Of a stretch of DNA of 64,000 nucleotides, positions 37,331 through 51,403 are shown one piece after another. Position 1 is the first letter of the stretch. Each line of letters opens with the position of its first letter. The position numbers were made by a program, and so were the translations under genes. Location of the stretch: NCBI RefSeq assembly GCF_000519185.1, contig NZ_JAFA01000001.1, positions 496,001 to 560,000 of the forward strand, given 5' to 3'. Source of the stretch: Paraburkholderia nodosa DSM 21604. GTDB lineage: Bacteria; Pseudomonadota; Gammaproteobacteria; Burkholderiales; Burkholderiaceae. The notes beneath the pieces were generated by a model. The model did not search any database and had not been told where the DNA came from. It saw only the letters and a program-made list of their open reading frames with translations.

Positions 37331-38776
37331 ATGTTAATCCCCGTCATCCTGTCCGGTGGTGCTGGCACCCGACTTTGGCCGGTTTCCCGTGAAGGGCACC
37401 CCAAGCCGTTCATGAAGCTCGCCGACGGCGAGAGCCTGCTCCTGAAGACATACTGTCGGGCGGCGGCGGTCGCCGGGAACGGTGCGCCTACGCAGTGCGG
37501 AGAGATCTTGACGGTCACGAACCGCGACTACTACTTCATGAGCAAGGACGAGTTTGCTTGCGCGAAGCTTGGCGAAACTCAGTCCGGCGCGTTCATGCTC
37601 GAGCCGATGGGCCGCAATACGGCGCCTGCCGTGGCCATGGCAGCGCGCTACGTGGCGGAAAAGTACGGGCGCGATGCTCTGATGCTGGTGCTCGCCGCCG
37701 ATCACCTGGTTCAGGACCAGGCGGGTTTTGCCGCGGCCGTTGCGAGTGCGGTCGAATTGGCGAAGCGCGACAAGCTGGTGACGTTTGGTATCGTTCCGAC
37801 GAGCCCGGACACCGGTTTCGGCTATATCGAGGCGGGAGAGAAAATCGGCGACGGTCGCACGGCGCTACGCTTCGTCGAAAAGCCGGACGCGGTGAAGGCT
37901 GCCGAATACGTTGCAACGGGCAACTACTTGTGGAATTCGGGCATGTTCTGTTTCAAGGCCGGGGTGATCCTCGACGAGATGAAACGCCATGCCCCCGATG
38001 TCGCGGCAGCCACCGAGTCGTGCTGGGCGTCGTTGCACGCCGACAAGTCGGCAGGGCAAATGCTCGAGATTCCTGCCGAGACGTTCGAGAAGATGCCCGA
38101 TATTTCGATCGACTACGCGGTGATGGAGCGCTCGTCGAACGTGGCCGTGGTGCCGTCCACCTTCGGTTGGAGCGACATCGGCTCGTGGGGTGCGATTCGC
38201 GATCTGGTCGCCCCGGACCAGGACAGCAACCGTGCTGTCGGCGATGCAATCTTTGTCGATAGCCACAACACCTACGTGCAAAGCCCGGACCGCCTGGTGG
38301 CGGCGGTGGGTGTGGCCGACCTGATGATCATCGATACGCCGGATGCCTTGCTGGTTGCGCATCCCGATCGCGCGCAGGATGTGAAGCAAGTGGTGGCCTG
38401 CTTAAAGAAGCAGAATCACGATGCCTACAAGCTGCATCGGACCGTTAGCCGTCCGTGGGGTACCTACACGGTCCTGGAAGAGGGGCCCCGCTTCAAGATC
38501 AAGCGTATCGAGGTCAAGCCGGGCGCCAGCCTCAGTCTACAAATGCATCATCACCGCAGCGAGCATTGGATCGTCGTTTGCGGGATGGCCAAGGTCGTCA
38601 ACGGCGACAAGGAAATCTTCGTTGGCACCAACGAGTCCACGTACATCCCTGCTGGCCACAAGCATCGCCTCGAAAATCCGGGCGTGCTGGATCTCGTGAT
38701 GATCGAGGTGCAGAGCGGCGAATATTTGGGAGAAGACGACATCGTCCGCTTCCAGGACGTTTACGGGCGGGCGTGA
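37331..38776 (+). CDS. manC: Mannose-1-P guanylyltransferase / mannose-6-P isomerase
   Basis: 481 residues. The N-terminal transferase has PVILSGGAGTRLWPVSREGHPKPF near residue 4 and FVEKPDAVKAAEYV; the C-terminal cupin isomerase has RPWGTYTVLEEGPRFKIKRIEVKPG and QMHHHRSEHWIVV. It supplies GDP-mannose for Gmd and mannosyltransferases. ATG 37331 is taken as start; a TATAAT at 37209-37214 may mark an internal promoter. The stop overlaps the wzm start (TGATG). Confidence 0.96.
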   Translation: MLIPVILSGGAGTRLWPVSREGHPKPFMKLADGESLLLKTYCRAAAVAGNGAPTQCGEILTVTNRDYYFMSKDEFACAKLGETQSGAFMLEPMGRNTAPAVAMAARYVAEKYGRDALMLVLAADHLVQDQAGFAAAVASAVELAKRDKLVTFGIVPTSPDTGFGYIEAGEKIGDGRTALRFVEKPDAVKAAEYVATGNYLWNSGMFCFKAGVILDEMKRHAPDVAAATESCWASLHADKSAGQMLEIPAETFEKMPDISIDYAVMERSSNVAVVPSTFGWSDIGSWGAIRDLVAPDQDSNRAVGDAIFVDSHNTYVQSPDRLVAAVGVADLMIIDTPDALLVAHPDRAQDVKQVVACLKKQNHDAYKLHRTVSRPWGTYTVLEEGPRFKIKRIEVKPGASLSLQMHHHRSEHWIVVCGMAKVVNGDKEIFVGTNESTYIPAGHKHRLENPGVLDLVMIEVQSGEYLGEDDIVRFQDVYGRA

Positions 38777-39570
38777 TGTTAGGGATGTTGAGAGTTCTTT
38801 GGGCCTATCGCGGTTTCATTCTGGGAAGCGTCAAGCGGGAATTCCAGTCCAAGTACCGCAATTCTTTGCTCGGCGCGGCTTGGACCGTGCTCAATCCGCT
38901 TGCGATGATCATCGTCTACACGGTGATCTTTTCGCGAGTCATGCATGCTCGCTTGCCTGGGGTGGATAGCACCTTTGCCTATAGCATCCACTTGTGTGCC
39001 GGTGTGTTGCCGTGGGGCATGTTTGTCGAAATTATCAGCAATGGTCAGAACACATTCATCAATAATGCGAACTTGCTCAAAAAGCTGAGCTTCCCACGGT
39101 TGTGTCTGCCGACCATCGTGGTGATCAATGCGCTGGTCAATTTCGCGATTGTGTTTGGGTTGTTCACGGTGTTCCTGCTGATGTCGGGCAACTTCCCTGG
39201 CGTGCCCTATCTTGCCGTCGTTCCAGTGTTGACTCTGATGACGTTGTTTGCCATCGGTTTGGGGATCACGCTTGGGGTGTTGAACGTGTTTTTTCGCGAT
39301 GTCGGACAGTTCTTCGGGATCGTGCTGAATTTCTGGTTCTGGCTGACGCCTGTCGTATATGCGGCCGACATTTTGTCCAAACCTGTACAGGCTGCGTTGC
39401 GCTTTAACCCGATGGCGCCCGTGATCGAAGCCTTCCAGGTCGTGATGGTGCAACACATCTGGCCGGATTGGTCGACGCTTTTGTTTCCGTTTGTATTGAG
39501 CATCGGACTTTGTCTCGTCGGCTTCAGCTTGTTCCGCAGGCATGCGGGTGAAATGGTGGATGAACTCTGA
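38776..39570 (+). CDS. wzm: O-antigen ABC transporter permease
   Basis: 264 residues with six predicted helices. FQSKYRNSLLGAAWTVLNPLAMIIVYTVIFSR near residue 20 is the ABC-2 polysaccharide exporter signature, and LLKKLSFPRLCLPTIVV and FFRDVGQFFGIVLNFWFWLTPVVY follow as in Wzm/KpsM proteins. With Wzt it exports undecaprenyl-linked O-polysaccharide across the inner membrane after the chain is finished in the cytoplasm. One-base overlaps with manC before and wzt after show tight coupling. Confidence 0.96.
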   Translation: MLGMLRVLWAYRGFILGSVKREFQSKYRNSLLGAAWTVLNPLAMIIVYTVIFSRVMHARLPGVDSTFAYSIHLCAGVLPWGMFVEIISNGQNTFINNANLLKKLSFPRLCLPTIVVINALVNFAIVFGLFTVFLLMSGNFPGVPYLAVVPVLTLMTLFAIGLGITLGVLNVFFRDVGQFFGIVLNFWFWLTPVVYAADILSKPVQAALRFNPMAPVIEAFQVVMVQHIWPDWSTLLFPFVLSIGLCLVGFSLFRRHAGEMVDEL

Positions 39571-40790
39571 TGGGCACCATAACCGTTACTAATCTGGGCA
39601 AGGCATACAAACAGTATCCAACGCGGTGGTCGCGTCTTATTGAGTGGTTGGATCCGCGCCGCAAGCCTCGTCACACGCTGCACTGGGTGCAGCGTGACGT
39701 GAATTTCTCGGTTCGCGCCGGCGAGGCGCTAGGGATCATCGGTATCAATGGTGCTGGCAAGAGCACTTTGCTGAAAATGATTGTCGGCACCACGCAACCG
39801 AGCGTCGGCAGTGTGACCATGACTGGTCGTGTCGCCGCACTGCTGGAGTTGGGGATGGGCTTTCATCCGGACTTCACAGGGCGTCAGAACGTCATGATGG
39901 CCGGGCAACTTCTCGGTTACAGCGTCGACGAGATTGTCGCGTTGATGCCGGAAATCGAGGCGTTCGCCGAAATCGGCGAATACATTGACCAACCGGTGCG
40001 CGTGTATTCGAGCGGAATGCAGGTGCGTCTCGCGTTCAGTGTCGCTACGGCGCGCCGTCCCGACATCCTGATCGTCGACGAGGCGCTTTCGGTCGGCGAC
40101 GCGTATTTCCAGCACAAGAGCTTCGATCGGATTCGGGAGTTTCGCAAGCAGGGCACGACGCTGTTGATCGTCGCTCACGACAAGGCAGCGATTCAGGCCA
40201 TCTGCGACCGTGCGATCCTACTGAATGCGGGGCGGCTGGAGATGGAGGGGCCACCTGAGGCGGTCATGGATTACTACAACGCGATGCTGGCTGAGCGTAA
40301 GAATCATGAGGTCAAGCAGGAGAAGCTCGATGACGGAACGGTGCAAACCGTCTCGGGAACGGGTGAAGCCGTGATCGAGGAGGTCGCGCTGCTGGACGTT
40401 TCTGGGCAACCCATCGAGGTCGCCGGAGTCGGGCAACCGGTCGCGTTGCGAGTCAAGGTCAAATGCGTACATGCGATACCCGAGTTGGTGGTCGGGTACA
40501 TGATCAAGGATCGGCTGGGGCAGACTGTGTTCGGAACGAACACCTATAACTTAAAGCAGGTGTTGTTTGACTTGGCGGCTGGCCAGTCGCTAGAGCTGAA
40601 TTTTGAATTCATGGCCAATCTTGGCGTGGGGAGTTATTCGGTCGCTGTGGCGCTGCATACCGGGAGTGCCCATCTCGCCAATAACTATCAATGGCGCGAT
40701 CGCGCGTTGATGTTCGACGTCGCCAACGTGAAGATGGACGAGTTCATCGGAGTGGCCTGGCTGCAGACGACAGTGAGGAGCGTGTTGTAG
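39570..40790 (+). CDS. wzt: O-antigen ABC transporter ATPase with C-terminal glycan-binding domain
   Basis: 406 residues. ATPase part: Walker A GINGAGKSTLLK near residue 58, Q-loop region GMGFHPDFTGRQN, degenerate signature YSSGMQVRLAFSVAT, Walker B ILIVDEALSVGD, and the switch histidine in VAHD. Residues beyond about 250 form a beta-sandwich (VIEEVALLD, VALRVKVKCVHAIPELVVGYMIKDR) like the Wzt-C domain that recognises the capped chain end. This kind of exporter needs a matching chain terminator, and the next gene fits that role. Confidence 0.96.
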   Translation: MGTITVTNLGKAYKQYPTRWSRLIEWLDPRRKPRHTLHWVQRDVNFSVRAGEALGIIGINGAGKSTLLKMIVGTTQPSVGSVTMTGRVAALLELGMGFHPDFTGRQNVMMAGQLLGYSVDEIVALMPEIEAFAEIGEYIDQPVRVYSSGMQVRLAFSVATARRPDILIVDEALSVGDAYFQHKSFDRIREFRKQGTTLLIVAHDKAAIQAICDRAILLNAGRLEMEGPPEAVMDYYNAMLAERKNHEVKQEKLDDGTVQTVSGTGEAVIEEVALLDVSGQPIEVAGVGQPVALRVKVKCVHAIPELVVGYMIKDRLGQTVFGTNTYNLKQVLFDLAAGQSLELNFEFMANLGVGSYSVAVALHTGSAHLANNYQWRDRALMFDVANVKMDEFIGVAWLQTTVRSVL

Positions 40791-42259
40791 TGGATAGTTT
40801 CTATCGAGCGTTTGAAGATCGGTACCGAGGCTCGCGCGAGCTGATCAAAAGTCGTCTGGCGCAATACGCGCCGTTCTTCCAGCCGCTGGCGACGCTGTAT
40901 CCCGGGGCGAAAACCTTCGACTTGGGTTGCGGCCGTGGCGAGTGGCTGGAACTCATGAGCGAAGCCGGCTTTGACTCGACCGGCGCGGATCTGGATGCAG
41001 ACATGCTGGAAGCCTGTCGTGAGCGCAATCTGCCCGCGATTCAGGCCGATGCGATCGAGCATCTTGCATCGCTCGAATCGAATAGTTGCGCGTTGATCTC
41101 GGCGTTCCATGTCGTCGAGCATATCAGCTTCGAGCAATTGCAGTCTGTCGTTTCGGAGGCGTCGCGAGTATTGCGGCCTGGTGGTTTGCTGATTTTCGAG
41201 ACACCGAATCCGGAAAACATCGGCGTCGCGACCAACGACTTCTATCATGACCCCACGCATCAAAAGCCGATTCCGTCCCTGCTGTTGTCTTTCGTAGTCG
41301 AGCATGGTGGATTCGACACGGTAAAGACGGTCCGGTTGCAGGAGTCGCCAGCGTTGCGAAGTCCTGATCATGCGGTGCGCCTGCTGGACGTGATTCGCGG
41401 CGTGAGTCCCGACTATGCCGTCATCGCGCAAAAGGCTGCCGATCCGGATATCAAGGAGAGATTTGCGCAGGCCTTTGCGACTGATTATGGTTTGTCGCTG
41501 GGGCAGTTGGCCGACCGTTATGAAGCGCGAACTGATTCTGCGCGGCTCCTGATGGAAAAAATCGAAGCACGTATCCAGCGGATGGATGAACGGTTGCAAC
41601 TGGTCGAAGTGGAGGAACGGCAGGTCGCCGAGGGGCGGCTTCAGATCGTGGAGGAACGGCATCGGCATGCCGAAGTGGAGCAACGGCAGGTCGCCGAGGG
41701 GCGGCTTCAGCTCGTGGAGGAACGGCATCGGCATGTCGAAGTGGAGCAACGGCAGGAAGCCGAGGCGCGGCTTCAGCTCGCGGAGGAACGGCATCTGCAT
41801 GCCGAGGAACTGCGCCAGCGCGCAGAGAGCCAGCTTCGCGACGCGGAGGCTCGGGCTCAGCATGCCGAAGCGCAGGCACAGCAGGCGAATGCGCTGTTGC
41901 ATGCCGTGCAGCACAGCACGTCCTGGCGTGTGTCGGCACCGGTGCGTATCGTTGGCGCTCCGCTTCGAAGATTAACCTCTGCAATCAGCGAACGCAGATT
42001 GCTATCAGGGACCAAGAGGCGCATCAAGACCGTACTGAGCGCCGGGGCGATTACGTTGACGAAGCGGCCGGCATTGAAGCGTGTTGCACTCAGGCTCGTG
42101 AAGCTGAGTCCAACGTTGGATCGTCGATTGCGCACTATCGTGACATCGTCGGCGGGCAACGCCGTCAGTTCCTCTCAGTCTCAACGAGAATTGTCGCAAT
42201 CGGCGCGTGAAGTGCTCGAGGAGCTCCGGGCCACCGTTCGTGCTTCTGAATCTCGGTGA
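40790..42259 (+). CDS. Methyltransferase with long coiled coil, WbdD-like chain terminator
   Basis: 489 residues from GTG 40790, whose first base is the last base of the wzt stop. The N-terminal class I methyltransferase has FDLGCGRGEWLELM near residue 43, FHVVEHI, and RVLRPGGLLIFETPNPEN. Residues about 245-390 are an uninterrupted highly charged heptad-like helix containing three near-identical 22-residue repeats (273-338). A basic, amphipathic region follows (about 400-460), possibly membrane-binding. In WbdD-type systems a methyltransferase (often with kinase) caps the non-reducing end and its coiled coil sets chain length. No kinase domain is visible here, so the cap would be methyl only. 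Position right after wzt supports this. Confidence 0.87.
   Translation: MDSFYRAFEDRYRGSRELIKSRLAQYAPFFQPLATLYPGAKTFDLGCGRGEWLELMSEAGFDSTGADLDADMLEACRERNLPAIQADAIEHLASLESNSCALISAFHVVEHISFEQLQSVVSEASRVLRPGGLLIFETPNPENIGVATNDFYHDPTHQKPIPSLLLSFVVEHGGFDTVKTVRLQESPALRSPDHAVRLLDVIRGVSPDYAVIAQKAADPDIKERFAQAFATDYGLSLGQLADRYEARTDSARLLMEKIEARIQRMDERLQLVEVEERQVAEGRLQIVEERHRHAEVEQRQVAEGRLQLVEERHRHVEVEQRQEAEARLQLAEERHLHAEELRQRAESQLRDAEARAQHAEAQAQQANALLHAVQHSTSWRVSAPVRIVGAPLRRLTSAISERRLLSGTKRRIKTVLSAGAITLTKRPALKRVALRLVKLSPTLDRRLRTIVTSSAGNAVSSSQSQRELSQSAREVLEELRATVRASESR
41606..41803 (+). repeat. Three tandem 66-bp repeats in coiled-coil gene
   Basis: Units at 41606-41671, 41672-41737 and 41738-41803 are nearly identical at DNA level and encode VE.RQ.AE.RLQ..EERH.H.E. 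Each unit is 22 codons, so gain or loss of a unit keeps the frame and changes coiled-coil length by about 3 nm. Confidence 0.9.
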
Positions 42260-42490
42260 TGATGCTCATAACCGATCAGATATAAGTGCTCGAATACCTA
42301 AGATTCAAGTGGCGATATTTGTTCCCGATGGCGATGTTCCGGCATTGCCCTCAGGGGCAAATAGAACCTCAGCGCTTGAGCGGTGTGCCAGCGACAATGC
42401 TACGTGTTGCTTTGGAAACTACATCCTCTATGCGTTCCCGGGCCGTGACGGAGTCGCGGGTGTCGATTGCTCAAGTAAAGTAGGATAAGT

Positions 42491-47249
<4,759 letters not shown>

Positions 47250-47399
47250 TGCACAGTGGGCGCCAGTGATGGGGCTTGCCGGCTGCGTGAACCGCGTTTT
47301 CACGTAGTTGTTTGCTGCAGTGGGTGAGCCCGCTGTCGGGCCGCTCAGAAAAATAATGCGGGAAGACACACCGCGCTGGATGTACAACGAGGGGCATGG

Positions 47400-48554
47400 G
47401 TGAAGGTTGGTTTTGGTACGACGGCATTGGCCCGTAACATTGCGCACTGCGGGGTGGACGGCATTGGCTCGTACACCCGGGAGCTGGGGCGAGCCCTGCT
47501 TGCCGGCGGCGGGGTCGATCTCGTCCCCGTCGGCTTTCGTGCGTTCGTCGGCGAAGACGTGATGCCGGGCGCCCGGCCGCCCGTCAATCTCGGCCGCCAC
47601 GCGGTCATGGCGACGCTGGGTGCCGTGAGCCCGTGGAAGTGCGTGGCCGAGGAGGAGCTTGTGACGCAGCACGTGGACGTGTTCCATGCGACCGATCACC
47701 TGATTCCAAAGCTCTCTGCGATACCCGTCATCGCGACCTTGATGGATGCGATTGTATTGTCGAATCCCGAGTGGACAACCGTGAAGCTGGCTGCGTTACG
47801 TCGTTGGCTCTTGCGGCGCTCGGGCACATGGGCGGATCATGTGATCACGATTTCGGAGTATTCGAAACGCTCGATTGTGGAACATTTCGGTATCTCGGCT
47901 GAACGCATTTCCGTCGTTCCCTTGGGTGTGCACCCGCGGTTTTTTGAACAGATCGACCAGACGGCCCGTGACGAGGTGCTGAAGCGGTTGGGCCTGCCGG
48001 AGCGGTTCTTTCTGTGTGTGGGGACCTTGCAGCCGCGGAAGAATCTCGATCGGGTCATGGATGCGCACTCCAGTCTGCCGCCCGGGTTGCGCCGAGAGTT
48101 TCCATTGGTCGTCGTAGGAATGGCTGGGTGGGGGTGTGAAAGCCTTGTCGCCCGGCTGCGCGCAAGCGAAACCGAAGGCAGTGCCCGCTGGTTGCAGTAT
48201 TTGCCGGATTTCGACGTGCGTGTCCTGATGCAATCGGCCAGTGCGCTGGTGTTCACGTCGCTTGGCGAGGGTTTCGGACTGCCGGTTGTGGAGGCGTTCG
48301 CGTCGCGTCTTCTGGTCATCGCGTCCAATACAACCTCCGTTCCCGAAGTGGCGGCAGATGCCGCCATTCTGGTTGATCCCTACAGCGCAGGTGAAATTGC
48401 CGATGCCATGCGCCTCGTGATCGCGGGTCCTCGCGAAGCGGACGTGATCCGCGAGGCTGGGTTGGCGAGAGCGCGAGCGTTCACCTGGCAGGCGTGCGCC
48501 GAGAAGACCGTGGCAGTTTATCAATCTGTCCTGGATGGTTCATGTCGCTCCTGA
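47400..48554 (+). CDS. Glycosyltransferase family 4
   Basis: 384 residues from GTG 47400. GTGSYTRELGRAL-like GVDGIGSYTRELGRALL near residue 18, FHATDHLIP, ITISEYSKRSIVEHFG, CVGTLQPRKNLDRVM near 203, and the E-x7-E motif EGFGLPVVE near 290 identify a GT-B, GT4 enzyme of the mannosyl/rhamnosyl type. Cytosolic. Overlaps the next glycosyltransferase gene by 13 bp. Likely extends the O-antigen with mannose-, rhamnose- or deoxymannose-type residues. Confidence 0.92.
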   Translation: MKVGFGTTALARNIAHCGVDGIGSYTRELGRALLAGGGVDLVPVGFRAFVGEDVMPGARPPVNLGRHAVMATLGAVSPWKCVAEEELVTQHVDVFHATDHLIPKLSAIPVIATLMDAIVLSNPEWTTVKLAALRRWLLRRSGTWADHVITISEYSKRSIVEHFGISAERISVVPLGVHPRFFEQIDQTARDEVLKRLGLPERFFLCVGTLQPRKNLDRVMDAHSSLPPGLRREFPLVVVGMAGWGCESLVARLRASETEGSARWLQYLPDFDVRVLMQSASALVFTSLGEGFGLPVVEAFASRLLVIASNTTSVPEVAADAAILVDPYSAGEIADAMRLVIAGPREADVIREAGLARARAFTWQACAEKTVAVYQSVLDGSCRS

Positions 48555-49657
48555 CTCAATCTGCCTCGGGGCAATGCAGCGTGACGTTGGGGGTAGATGT
48601 CACCTGGATGGTTGGCAACTACCGTGGCATGGGACGATTCGCGCGTCAGCTCATCGAGCCGGTGAGTGCGTCGGTGCTGGGTCTCGCGCCAAGCGGCGTG
48701 ACCACCACGGATTGGCCATGCGTTAGTGATGGCCGCGGCTTCTTTCCATGGTGGGAGCAGGTCGAGCTGCCCCGCCTGTGCGAAGCGCAGAAGCTGGATT
48801 ACCTGTTGTGTCCGTACAACACTGGACCATTGCGATCAACGGGCCGGACCCGCCTGATCTCGGTCATATATGACCTGATCTATCTGCAACCCTGGCGGGT
48901 GCTGCCTCCGTCGAGATCCCTGTATCAAACGTTCGGGCGGGTGTACCGGCGGCAGGTGGTGCCCCGGCTGGCTCGCCGCGCCGACGTCGTGCTGACTGTA
49001 TCCCGCTTTACCCAGCGGGAACTGGTTGAGCAGTTCGGACTGTCGGAAGAGGATGTGCACCTCATTCCGTGTTCGATTCCGGATGACTGGTTCGCTCGTC
49101 CACTCAGTGAGGCAGCTCGCCAACCCTACCTGTTTACCGTGGCGGGCGAAGTGCCCAGCAAGAACGTCGATCGCCTCCTGCAAGCGTTCGCGTTGGCGAG
49201 GCCGACGCTGGATGACGACATCAGTTTGCGCATTGCCGGGATCAAGTCGGCGCATCACGAATATTTCCTGCGGCGGGCATCTGCACTGGGACTCGCAGGT
49301 CATGTCGAGCTGCTCGGGTATGTATCCGACCAGGAGCTGAAGCTGCACTACCGTCAGGCACGGGCATTCATCTTTGCTTCGTTGTTCGAAGGGTTCGGCA
49401 TACCGCTGTTGGAGGCGATGGCATCGGGTACGCCTGTCGCGTGCAGTAACACGACTTCGATGCCCGAGATCGTTGGTGGGTCCGGTCTGCATTTCGACCC
49501 ATTTTCGGTTGGCGAGATGGCCGAGCAGATCCGCGGCATATGCAGCGGCGGCGAAACATTCGAGGCGAGGGTCCGCAACGGAGTGGACCGCGCGCGTCTG
49601 TTTTCGGAGTCGATCGTCGCCCCGTCGATTCAGGAGTTCTGGGAACGTTTGTCGTGA
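48542..49657 (+). CDS. Glycosyltransferase family 4
   Basis: 371 residues. LGVDVTWMVGNYRGMGRFARQL near residue 16, VIYDLIYLQPWRV near 98, LTVSRFTQRELVEQFG, TVAGEVPSKNVDRLLQAF near 201 and EGFGIPLLEAMASG near 282 (E-x7-E) define a retaining GT4 enzyme. ATG 48542 lies inside the end of the preceding gene; the stop overlaps the next start (GTGA). Part of a run of three coupled glycosyltransferase genes. Confidence 0.92.
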   Translation: MSLLTQSASGQCSVTLGVDVTWMVGNYRGMGRFARQLIEPVSASVLGLAPSGVTTTDWPCVSDGRGFFPWWEQVELPRLCEAQKLDYLLCPYNTGPLRSTGRTRLISVIYDLIYLQPWRVLPPSRSLYQTFGRVYRRQVVPRLARRADVVLTVSRFTQRELVEQFGLSEEDVHLIPCSIPDDWFARPLSEAARQPYLFTVAGEVPSKNVDRLLQAFALARPTLDDDISLRIAGIKSAHHEYFLRRASALGLAGHVELLGYVSDQELKLHYRQARAFIFASLFEGFGIPLLEAMASGTPVACSNTTSMPEIVGGSGLHFDPFSVGEMAEQIRGICSGGETFEARVRNGVDRARLFSESIVAPSIQEFWERLS

Positions 49658-50844
49658 CCACAGATAAGAAAAAGCTGCTGGTGCTGACGCCCAGACTTCC
49701 CTACCCGGTGATCGGCGGGGACAAACTGAGGATCTATCACCTCTGCAAGGCGTTGTCGCGCCAATATTCGCTGACGCTGCTGAGCTTGTGCGAGTCGCGC
49801 GAAGAGGTGGACTGCGAGCTGCCTGACGACGGCGTATTCGACCGGGTCGAGCGAGTCTTCCTGTCGAAGGCGCGTTCGTACGTCAACACTCTGCTTGCGC
49901 TTCCCACGCGGACGCCATTGCAGGTCGCTTACTACCGGAGTCGGGCATTTGCCGCGGCAGTTGCACGGTTGATGCCTTCGCATGACGGCGCACTCGTCCA
50001 TCTGGTGCGCTGCGCTGAGTATGTGCGCAAGTCGGACAAGCCGCGGGTTCTCGAAATGACCGACGCGATCTCGCTCAACTACAGTCGGGTCAAGCAGCTC
50101 AAGAATGCACGGGGGCTCAAGTCGCGCGTGCTCAGTCTTGAGGCTAAACGCTTGCACGATTACGAGCGCACGATCGTCAACGACTTCGATTTGTCCGTGC
50201 TGGTTTCGCAGACGGATAAGGACTATCTGTTTCCTGGCTCGCATGCCAGGAATGTGCTCGTGTGCTCGAACGGAGTCGATCTGTCCGGGTTGCCGTACTC
50301 GGTGCGTAGCATGGCGAGCCGCGTGCTGATTTTCATCGGCGACATGCGGACCGTTCAGAACGAGGATATGTGCCACTTCTTCGCGCAAGAGGTGTTGCCG
50401 TTGCTGCGCAAGCGCGCGGATTACCGGTTCAGGATCGTGGGTTCGATTTCCCCCGCGCTTGCGGAGCGGTTCAGGGCATACGACGGTGTTGAGGTGACAG
50501 GGCGGGTTGCGTCGGTGGCGGACGCCGCGAAGGACGGCGCCATCGGCGTGTGCCCGATGCGAATAGGGGCAGGCGTACAGAACAAGATTCTGGAATACAT
50601 GGCGCTGGGGTTACCTGTCGTGGCCACTTCGCTGGGTTACGAGGGCTTGGGCGCGAGAAGCGAGCATGACCTTCTAATCGCGGATACGCCGCATGAATTT
50701 GCCGAGCGCATTGAGTGGCTTTCGGCCAATGCGGCCGAGGCGGTACAAATGGCGAAGGGAGCGAGAGCATTCGTCGAGCAGCAACACGAATGGGGGCAGA
50801 TGGTCGCCCCGCTCCTTGGAACGTTGGACCAGTTGCTCGGTTGA
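49654..50844 (+). CDS. Glycosyltransferase, GT4-like (PEP-CTERM/sugar-1 group)
   Basis: 396 residues from GTG 49654, coupled to the gene before by a 4-base overlap. LLVLTPRLPYPVIGGDKLRIYHLCKALS near residue 9 is the donor-independent N-terminal Rossmann start. LVSQTDKDYL, CSNGVDLSGL, FIGDMRTVQNEDMCHFFAQEVLPLL and GAGVQNKILEYMALGLPVVAT near 311 match the subgroup often annotated as sugar transferases of the PEP-CTERM/Wbu type, where E of LEYMA replaces part of E-x7-E. End of the three-gene block; 559 bp of non-coding DNA follows. Confidence 0.88.
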   Translation: MTTDKKKLLVLTPRLPYPVIGGDKLRIYHLCKALSRQYSLTLLSLCESREEVDCELPDDGVFDRVERVFLSKARSYVNTLLALPTRTPLQVAYYRSRAFAAAVARLMPSHDGALVHLVRCAEYVRKSDKPRVLEMTDAISLNYSRVKQLKNARGLKSRVLSLEAKRLHDYERTIVNDFDLSVLVSQTDKDYLFPGSHARNVLVCSNGVDLSGLPYSVRSMASRVLIFIGDMRTVQNEDMCHFFAQEVLPLLRKRADYRFRIVGSISPALAERFRAYDGVEVTGRVASVADAAKDGAIGVCPMRIGAGVQNKILEYMALGLPVVATSLGYEGLGARSEHDLLIADTPHEFAERIEWLSANAAEAVQMAKGARAFVEQQHEWGQMVAPLLGTLDQLLG

Positions 50845-51403
50845 GTTCGGGTACGTCAAGTCTTCGCGGTGGAGGCCTTCTTTCCTCTTGCGTAGGGTTT
50901 GCTGCGTCCGCACCCGAAATCGAAAGCATCGGGTATGACGGCGTCGAATGTGCCGAGCGAACGGTGCGGTCGACAGCAGATGTCTGACCCGGCGCGACGA
51001 GGCATCACAGGAGGCTCGCATGAAAATCCGGCGTCAGTGCGATCGAGTCAGACATTGGGCATAAAAAGCTGGACGGTAAACCCGCTCGGAACCAGCTCAA
51101 TGGGGCGATGATCGATGCGAGCTATTTCGTGCCGTGTGCGCCGGTATAATCAGCGAGTAACCCTCGGGAATTCGTGGTCTGCTGCGCTCTGATTCTTGCC
51201 GCCTGGCTCAAGTCGCGGGATGCTCGCGCCAGACGCGCCGGTCATTCATCAGTGCGCCAAATGCGCCATTCAGGGCCCAACCAGGCCGATCTCTTTGACC
51301 GGCCTTGGTGTGTAGCGATGTGCGTTTGCAATCGTGACCGTTGCCAGTGCGATGAGCAGGCGCCGCACAAAGTACTATTACTACTAGGATATGCCGAATA
51401 CCG
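50845..51403. other. Intergenic region before the CDP-sugar genes
   Basis: 559 bp without a recognisable gene on either strand. It holds a TATAAT at 51145-51150 lacking a good -35. A new transcript for rfbG and the genes after it could start here. The gap may mark a join between two blocks of the locus. Confidence 0.5.

Noticed and set aside
41606..41803. Tandem repeat as a CRISPR array
   Set aside because: The repeats are contiguous without spacers, lie in frame inside a coding region and encode a coiled coil.
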